From assembly GCA_028877005.1 (NCBI GenBank), contig JAGWPI010000015.1, positions 1 through 11,034 on the forward strand: a stretch of 11,034 nucleotides of DNA, read 5' to 3'. Below, piece after piece: positions 7,004 through 11,034 of the stretch (positions within the stretch are counted from its first letter, which is position 1; each line of letters starts with the position of its first letter). The DNA comes from Bacteroidota bacterium (lineage in GTDB: Bacteria > Bacteroidota > Bacteroidia > Chitinophagales > Chitinophagaceae). A program made the translations under genes and the position numbers. The notes beneath the pieces were generated by a model, which was not told the origin of the DNA, made no database searches, and was given only the letters and a program-made list of their open reading frames with translations.

Positions 7004-8863
7004 TTAACCCACAAAAGTGTCGGTATTTTTTTCAAGTACTTGTATGCGATACAACTCTGCATAATACCCATTTAATTGCAGTAAACTTTCATGGGTACCT
7101 TCTTCAGTTATTTCACCATCTTCTAATACAATTATTTTATCAAATCTAAATGTGGAGAAGATTCGATGTGTAATGATAATCCCTGTTTTATTTTTCAAAA
7201 AATTATAGAGGTTGGTAACAATTTCAGTTTCAGTTTTAGCATCTACAGCGCTTAAACAATCGTCAAAAACAATTACTTCGGGTTGTTTAATAAGTGCACG
7301 AGCAATGGAAATACGTTGTTTTTGGCCGCCACTTAAAGTTACGCCACGCTCTCCTACCAACGTTTCATATTGTTTGTCAAAACTTAAAATTTCATTGTGT
7401 ACACTGGCATTTTTTGCTGCTTCCTCTACCAGTGTTTTATTTAATTGGCCTTGTTGGCCAAATGCAATATTATTGGCTATTGTATCGCTAAACAGAAAAA
7501 CATCTTGCGGAATATAGCTTATTTCTTTTCGAAGTATTTGTAAAGGTATGTCCTGAATATTATGAGAACCAATCATAATTTCGCCTTTATCAGGATTATA
7601 AAAATGCAATAATAATTGCGCAATAGTAGATTTACCGCTACCAGTTCTTCCTAATAATAAAATTTTTTGTCCGGCCTTAATTGTTAGATTAAAATTCTTT
7701 AAAGCTTGTATACCAGTGTTGGGATAAGTGAAGCTAATATTTTTAAAATGAATATCGCCGGAAACATGTATGGGTTTTAAATTCGGTTTATCTTGTATTT
7801 GTGGTGTTGTATGCAAAAATTCATTAATTCTTTTTTGCGAAGCAGCAGCACGCTGAATCATACTGGCCGTCCATCCAATGGCACTTACAGGGAAGGTAAG
7901 CATGTTTATATAAATAACAAACTCTAGAATAGTGCCAGCACTAACATTGTATTGGTGGTGAATAAGGTACCATCCGCCAATAGCTATGGTTAATAAGGTG
8001 CTGATACCAATTAATAATGTCATAGATGGGAAATAAATGGCTTCTACTTTTGCCAATCCAATTGCATTTTTTTTGTATTCCTCGCTGTTTTTGTCAAAAA
8101 AATGCAACATTGATTTTTCTTGAACAAAGGATTTAATAACACGAATACCTGAATACGATTCTTGTGCGGCAGTAGTTAGGTCTGATAGTAGGGCCTGAAT
8201 TTTCTCACTTTTACGGTTAATAATAGTATTTACATAATATATAGTGATAGCCAAAATGGGTAGAGGCGATAATACATATAAGGTTAGATGCCAATTTGTT
8301 TGAAACATAAAATACAAGCTAAAGCCAATAGTAGCAGCAAGATTTATAAAATACATAACAGCCGGCCCTGTATACATCCTTACTCTGCTAACATCTTCTG
8401 TAATTCTATTCATTAAATCGCCGGTACTATGTGTTTTATAAAAGGCAGCATCTAACTGTTGGTAGTGATTAAATATTTCATTTTTTTGGTCAAACTCAAT
8501 ATGTCGGCTCATTACAATTATGGTTTGCCGCATTAAAAACATAAAAAAACCACCCACTAATGCCAATAAAAATAAAACCACTGCACTAATAAGAATATTG
8601 GTAGAGAAGCTATTATTTTCTGCCTGAATTACTCGTATAAAATGTTGTACTAAAAAATCATAATTAGCAATTCTACTATTTTCGTGAATGGTATTTGCCG
8701 CCGTTTTTTGTTGAATTAAATGTTCTGCTTGGTCAACAACAAAGCCTGAAACCTGAGGTGCTAAAATTCGAAAATAGTTGGACAATATAATAAAAAGAAT
8801 ACCTAGTAAAAATCGGGTTTTATACTTCCAAAAATATTTATTGATAACAGATAATTGCTTCAT
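7004..8863 (-). CDS. ABC exporter, fused permease and ATPase (MdlA/MsbA type)
   Basis: Inner-membrane half-transporter of 619 residues from the ATG at 8863, with an N-terminal six-helix exporter domain (helices near 17-35, 90-113, 167-187, 194-213, 280-300 and 311-330) and a C-terminal ATPase. The first periplasmic loop is about 55 residues, which is long. ATPase motifs: Walker A GRTGSGKST 405-413, Q-loop in YIPQDVF, signature LSGGQ 510-514, Walker B VIVFDD 530-535, D-loop SAVD, switch His566. The catalytic Glu after Walker B is replaced by Asp (FDDC). This change is known in one half of heterodimeric exporters such as TM287/288 and BmrCD, and in MdlA. No partner half-transporter is next to it. 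The substrate is unknown; lipids or drugs are typical of the family. An in-frame TTG at 8872 lies inside the -7 box, so the ATG is preferred. Confidence 0.92.
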   Translation of the reverse strand: MKQLSVINKYFWKYKTRFLLGILFIILSNYFRILAPQVSGFVVDQAEHLIQQKTAANTIHENSRIANYDFLVQHFIRVIQAENNSFSTNILISAVVLFLLALVGGFFMFLMRQTIIVMSRHIEFDQKNEIFNHYQQLDAAFYKTHSTGDLMNRITEDVSRVRMYTGPAVMYFINLAATIGFSLYFMFQTNWHLTLYVLSPLPILAITIYYVNTIINRKSEKIQALLSDLTTAAQESYSGIRVIKSFVQEKSMLHFFDKNSEEYKKNAIGLAKVEAIYFPSMTLLIGISTLLTIAIGGWYLIHHQYNVSAGTILEFVIYINMLTFPVSAIGWTASMIQRAAASQKRINEFLHTTPQIQDKPNLKPIHVSGDIHFKNISFTYPNTGIQALKNFNLTIKAGQKILLLGRTGSGKSTIAQLLLHFYNPDKGEIMIGSHNIQDIPLQILRKEISYIPQDVFLFSDTIANNIAFGQQGQLNKTLVEEAAKNASVHNEILSFDKQYETLVGERGVTLSGGQKQRISIARALIKQPEVIVFDDCLSAVDAKTETEIVTNLYNFLKNKTGIIITHRIFSTFRFDKIIVLEDGEITEEGTHESLLQLNGYYAELYRIQVLEKNTDTFVG

Positions 8864-8869
8864 GTGTGG

Positions 8870-8877
8870 CAAAGATA
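8870..8877 (-). promoter_or_regulatory. Candidate -7 box giving a leaderless ABC mRNA
   Basis: The minus strand reads TATCTTTG, a perfect Bacteroidota -7 box ending seven bases before the ATG at 8863. Initiation at the usual few bases downstream would place the first transcribed base at or beside the A of the ATG. No TTG is visible at the -33 distance, which lowers confidence. Confidence 0.45.
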
Positions 8878-8919
8878 CAAAAAGCCACTTGTTTCTATTT
8901 TTTCTGTAAAACCTTGTTT

Positions 8920-9357
8920 TTAGGTAGATTGAATATAACTATGCAGTTGGTCAATCGTTTCTTTTTGATCGTGAATTGTTTCGTAAATAACATCATTAAT
9001 TGATACAATACCGCATAAACTATCTGATTGATCAAACACAGGTAAATAGCGGATATTATTATCACTCATCATATGCATGCAACTTTCAATAGAAGTTTCG
9101 GGAGTAATATGAGGTAAACCAGTACTCATAATTTCTGCAACTGTAGTTTGTTCAGAATGTTTGCCGGCTAAAATTACTTTACGGGCATAATCGCGTTCTG
9201 TAAGTAACCCAATATATTGTTTTTGTTCATTTTGAACAACCACAGAGCCTATGTTTTTGTCGGCCATTAATTTTAAAGCATCAAAAACCAATGTGTTGGT
9301 AGGTACACCAATTACAGTAGTACCTTTTCTGTTTAAAATATCTTTTACTTTTTTCAT
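8920..9357 (-). CDS. Tandem CBS-domain protein
   Basis: Cytoplasmic protein of 145 residues made almost only of two CBS domains. The first (about 10-62) ends in the typical GLLTERDYARKV; the second (about 74-130) ends in GIVSINDVIYETI. Such stand-alone CBS pairs (Bateman modules) dimerise and bind adenine nucleotides or similar ligands, acting as energy or ligand sensors for partner proteins. The partner cannot be deduced here. The ATG at 9357 (MKKVKDIL) matches where the family begins. A longer frame from GTG 9483 would add 42 unconserved residues running through the tRNA-Ser promoter, so it is rejected. The gene reads away from tRNA-Ser and is followed after 56 bases by the ABC gene, which has its own -7 box. 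No terminator is seen between them, so partial co-transcription is possible. Confidence 0.88.
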   Translation of the reverse strand: MKKVKDILNRKGTTVIGVPTNTLVFDALKLMADKNIGSVVVQNEQKQYIGLLTERDYARKVILAGKHSEQTTVAEIMSTGLPHITPETSIESCMHMMSDNNIRYLPVFDQSDSLCGIVSINDVIYETIHDQKETIDQLHSYIQST

Positions 9358-9418
9358 ATTTAGAAGCAGTTTATCGGTTATAAAAGCTAATGGAAAATAC
9401 AATTTAAAAAGGATATGG

Positions 9419-9426
9419 CAAAATAA
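9419..9426 (-). promoter_or_regulatory. Weak candidate -7 box for the CBS gene
   Basis: The minus strand reads TTATTTTG, one base off TAnnTTTG, about 60 bases upstream of the CBS ATG. The same octamer sits in front of tRNA-Ser on the other strand. No -33 TTG is seen at the right distance. Confidence 0.25.
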
Positions 9427-9448
9427 GCAACAGATTAAGTATAATTTT

Positions 9449-9480
9449 TTTGGAAGATAAACAGCCGCACCTTTATTTTG
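9449..9480 (+). promoter_or_regulatory. Promoter of tRNA-Ser
   Basis: TTTG (9449-9452) is followed after 20 bases by TTATTTTG (9473-9480), one mismatch from TAnnTTTG. The box ends five bases before the first base of the tRNA, so the primary transcript would have almost no 5' leader. Confidence 0.5.
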
Positions 9481-9485
9481 CACCC

Positions 9486-9570
9486 GGAGAGATGGCAGAG
9501 CGGTTTAATGCGGCGGTCTTGAAAACCGTTGACTGTAACAGGTCCGGGGGTTCGAATCCCTCTCTCTCCG
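9486..9570 (+). tRNA. tRNA-Ser, anticodon UGA
   Basis: An 85-base class II tRNA. The acceptor stem GGAGAGA (9486-9492) pairs fully with TCTCTCC (9563-9569), and G9570 is the discriminator base expected for serine. The anticodon loop CTTGAAA between CGGT and ACCG gives anticodon TGA (9520-9522). It has the long variable arm of serine tRNAs and a T arm with TTCGAAT between GGGGG and CCCTC. CCA is not encoded, so it must be added after transcription. It reads UCA and, with wobble, other UCN codons. A promoter lies just upstream and a terminator 23 bases downstream, so it appears to be a single-gene unit. Confidence 0.97.
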
Positions 9571-9593
9571 CAAAATAGATATCAAAATACACT

Positions 9594-9628
9594 AAAAACG
9601 CTGTGAATCAATGATTTACGGCGTTTTT
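9594..9628 (+). terminator. Intrinsic terminator of tRNA-Ser
   Basis: AAAAACGCTGTGAATC pairs with GATTTACGGCGTTTTT around a 3-base loop. The two imperfect positions are G-U wobbles on the plus strand and would be A-C mismatches on the minus, so it serves the plus-strand tRNA. The stem ends in five T residues. Confidence 0.88.
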
Positions 9629-9809
9629 CATATAAGGAAAAACCTAGCAAAAACAAAATAATCGCTTAATTATAGTGCCCTATTAGGTGCCCCGGATTTA
9701 TTTTAAAACGTGTGAGTTGGGGAATCTCCTATAAACGGTACATATATTCTACCATTTGGAATGGTGATAGACAAAAATTGAACAGTACTGGTGAAGAATC
9801 AAGAAACAT
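9629..9809. other. Unassigned intergenic stretch
   Basis: About 180 bases with no convincing gene, tRNA or promoter; every frame is interrupted by stops. The only internal structure noticed is a short direct repeat, GTGCCC at 9675-9680 and again at 9687-9692, in TA(G)TGCCCTATTAGGTGCCCC. It may be decayed mobile DNA, like the neighbouring IS relic, but I could not identify a source. Confidence 0.5.
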
Positions 9810-9849
9810 TGTCTCGTCTTGAAATAGTTTGACTACAAAACCAACCAAA

Positions 9850-10214
9850 ATAAAACTAAAAAACCAGATCATTCAGGAGTATTTAAACACAGGGTGCTGC
9901 TACTGAAAGCCACAGGTAAAGTATGACATTAGCCGAACTACTATTTGCAAATGGGTGCAGGTTTACTAGAGAGTGTATAACTTGCAGCCTACTATTTTGC
10001 AACAGAAACATTACATTAACCCAATGGCGTAAAAAACAAAAAAGAACAGGAATGCGTATTGGAAAAAGAAGCGGCATTGCTGCAAAAAATTGCTGCACTG
10101 GAAAAGCAACTGGCTCACCAGGAGCTAAAGGCTAAAGTACTAAACATGATGATTGATGTTGCTGAAAAACAACTCCATATCTACATCAGAAAAAAGCATG
10201 GCCACCAACAGTAG
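9850..10214 (+). pseudogene. IS3-family orfA (HTH and coiled-coil part), inactivated
   Basis: Translating with corrections gives an IS3 OrfA of about 120 residues. Frame 1 reads KNQIIQEYLNTG, then a helix-turn-helix with KYDISRTTICKWVQVY (9919-9966), then VYNLQPTILQQKHYINPM. After a shift to frame 3 near 10033-10046 it reads KEQECVLEKEAALLQKIAAL, then the typical end MIDVAEKQLHIYIRKK and stop TAG at 10212-10214. In ordinary IS3 OrfA the helix-turn-helix binds the IS ends and the leucine-rich coiled coil dimerises. Damage seen: ATA where an ATG would be expected (9850), TGA at 9904, TAG at 9967, TAA at 10030, and one frameshift in an A-rich tract. Confidence 0.72.
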
Positions 10215-10221
10215 GAAATAA

Positions 10222-10355
10222 AAAAGACATAACCAACTGTTTGTTATTGTTCAACGGATTTACCGAATATTGGGTTACTCGCCGCAGGCGTATCACAAAA
10301 AACAAAATAGAAATGTAGTGCAGGTATCCAATGAATTTTTGATACTGCAACTAAA
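10222..10355 (+). pseudogene. IS3-family orfB, N-terminal remnant
   Basis: The plus frame reads QLFVIVQRIYRILGYSPQAY, then HKKQNRNVV and NEFLILQLN. This resembles the N-terminus of IS3 OrfB, where a helical region with LFG-S-RQAYYK precedes the integrase core. An in-frame TAA at 10219 separates it from anything upstream. The DDE (rve) catalytic domain is absent because similarity ends at the sulfatase gene boundary. Confidence 0.6.
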
Positions 10356-11034
10356 TTATTTGTTGTTATTTTTCTTGTTATGATGGGTAATATATCTGGT
10401 AGTTTCATAAATAGCCTGCATCCACAATTGCATATCTTTCTGAATAGAATCTGTTAAGGGGGTGTTAGAAACAGGTGCATTATTTTCCATAGAAAATATT
10501 TTTAACTTATTTGGTTTCCCAATAGGCTGGGTTACAAAATATTGGTGTTTTAAAAGTCCCAATTGTTGTTGTTCTCCTTCAAAAATAAAAGCCATGTTTT
10601 GAGTAGTATCTTTTACGTGTAATAAATCTCTACCCATACCTGTATTGGCATAAGGTATGTTCGCAATTCCTGCCAATACCGGCAAAACATCAACCTGCGA
10701 TGCTAGCATGGTATGCTTGGCAGGCTTTACCAGTTTGGGAGAATAAATGATAAAAGGCACATGGTTTTTGGTAAGTCCTTGTGCAGTATACGCTTTTGGA
10801 AATAGTGCATCCGCATTCCCAACTAAACCATGATCCCCAATAAATGCAATAATGGTATTATTGAAGTAAGGTTCTTTTTGTATGGTTTCAATAAAATGCT
10901 GAACATTGTAATCGAAATACCGAAACGCATTCAACTCATCATTAGATGTGAAGCCATACTTTAAGAGGGAATCGTTGGGTACAGATACTTTTTTAAAAGT
11001 TTTTAAATCTTCTGCTGCAATTGAATAAGGTCTG
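10356..11034 (-). CDS. LtaS/MdoB-type sulfatase-family phosphotransferase, C-terminal part (partial)
   Basis: The frame is open to the right edge, so the 5' part lies outside the window; 225 codons are visible. The sequence matches the C-terminal half of the extracytoplasmic catalytic domain of LTA synthase/phosphoglycerol transferase-like sulfatases. RYFDYNVQHFIETIQK is followed by NNTIIAFIGDHG, whose Asp and His (visible residues 67-68) bind the catalytic metal, then KNHVPFIIYSP with a further conserved His (91). DVLPVLAGIANIPY and GMGRDLL follow. The catalytic Thr and the membrane helices expected of the family would be upstream, off the window. Enzymes of this type transfer phosphoglycerol or phosphoethanolamine to envelope polymers or lipids; the substrate here is unknown. 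The protein ends in a Lys/Asn-rich tail, and its stop codon sits at the edge of the IS3 relic. A short version starting at TTG 10934 is only an internal piece. Confidence 0.88.
   Translation of the reverse strand, partial: RPYSIAAEDLKTFKKVSVPNDSLLKYGFTSNDELNAFRYFDYNVQHFIETIQKEPYFNNTIIAFIGDHGLVGNADALFPKAYTAQGLTKNHVPFIIYSPKLVKPAKHTMLASQVDVLPVLAGIANIPYANTGMGRDLLHVKDTTQNMAFIFEGEQQQLGLLKHQYFVTQPIGKPNKLKIFSMENNAPVSNTPLTDSIQKDMQLWMQAIYETTRYITHHNKKNNNK

Larger units (their letters stand above)
9810..10355 (+). mobile_element. Decayed IS3-family insertion sequence
   Basis: Contains recognisable remains of both IS3-family transposase frames, orfA then the first part of orfB, all on the plus strand. 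The left end is put at about 9810 because a TG-starting sequence (TGTCTCGTCTTG) lies some 40 bases before the orfA remains, a typical IS3 layout; this edge is inferred. No matching right end or terminal inverted repeat is present. The relic stops where the sulfatase stop codon begins, so most of orfB, including the DDE catalytic core, is missing. The element cannot move by itself. Confidence 0.7.

Noticed and set aside
6980..7006. Possible terminator after the ABC exporter
   Set aside because: Only about eight A/T-rich pairs with a bulge and no G/C core. It is too weak to call, and part of it is the -33 element of the PUR-like promoter.
9358..9483. N-terminal extension of the CBS protein from GTG 9483, with a hydrophobic stretch resembling a membrane anchor
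   Set aside because: The extension crosses the tRNA-Ser promoter, is rich in Cys, Phe and Leu by chance of A/T-rich DNA, and CBS-pair proteins usually begin at the MKKVKDIL segment.
9486..9628. tRNA-Ser as the attachment site of an integrated element
   Set aside because: No second copy of the tRNA 3' end and no integrase gene occur in the window; the downstream mobile DNA is an IS3 relic, which does not integrate by that route.
10033..10046. Programmed frameshift at the A-rich tract in orfA
   Set aside because: IS3 frameshifting is a -1 slip between orfA and orfB. Here the change is inside orfA, in the +1 direction, and accompanied by three nonsense codons, so decay is the simpler reading.
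9923..10135. A 70-codon plus-strand open frame as a small gene
   Set aside because: Its product has no recognisable features, while the two other plus frames of the same DNA give clear IS3 OrfA segments. It is an out-of-frame reading of the relic.

Overview
The window looks like chromosomal DNA from a low-GC Bacteroidota, most likely a Chitinophagaceae-type bacterium. That placement is inferred from three things: promoters of the Bacteroidota form (TAnnTTTG at -7, TTG/TTTG near -33), weak or absent Shine-Dalgarno sequences, and gene families typical of the phylum (DUF2027-Smr protein, PUR-alpha-like DUF3276 protein, LtaS-like sulfatase). Most of it is conserved housekeeping sequence. The accessory part is the 0.8 kb between the tRNA gene and the sulfatase.

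Layout, left to right. A plus-strand lipoprotein with one c-type heme motif (10-501) runs into the 3' end of rnpB, the RNase P RNA, on the minus strand (505-847). Then on the minus strand come a dienelactone hydrolase (862-1563), a DUF2027/Smr-domain protein (1574-2605), chromosome-segregation ATPase SMC (2756-6280, GTG start), a PUR-alpha-like nucleic-acid-binding protein (6467-6886), an MdlA/MsbA-type ABC exporter (7004-8863) and a tandem-CBS-domain protein (8920-9357). A plus-strand tRNA-Ser(UGA) (9486-9570) diverges from the CBS gene and ends in a strong terminator. After that comes an unassigned stretch, then a decayed IS3-family insertion sequence (about 9810-10355). The relic stops exactly where the 3' end of a partial minus-strand LtaS/MdoB-type sulfatase begins (10356-11034, continuing off the window).

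Transcription units. smr and the dienelactone hydrolase are 10 bases apart and look co-transcribed. rnpB has its own promoter, whose -33 element lies inside the end of the hydrolase gene. smc is bounded by an intrinsic terminator on the upstream side (that of the PUR gene) and a weaker one after its own stop. The PUR-like gene, the ABC exporter, smr, rnpB and tRNA-Ser each have a recognisable -7 box. Three of the longest possible reading frames (PUR-like, ABC, CBS) are overextended at the N-terminus, and promoter or family evidence places the real starts inside them.

Functionally the genes are a loose collection: RNA processing and translation (rnpB, tRNA-Ser, possibly Smr), chromosome organisation (SMC), nucleic-acid binding (PUR-like), export (ABC), a small-ligand sensor (CBS) and envelope polymer synthesis (sulfatase). 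I found no evidence of a new defence or biosynthetic system. The points most worth a second look are the apparently leaderless ABC mRNA, the Glu-to-Asp change at the ABC catalytic site with no partner gene nearby, the hairpin at the predicted 5' end of the smr mRNA, and the IS3 relic abutting the sulfatase.
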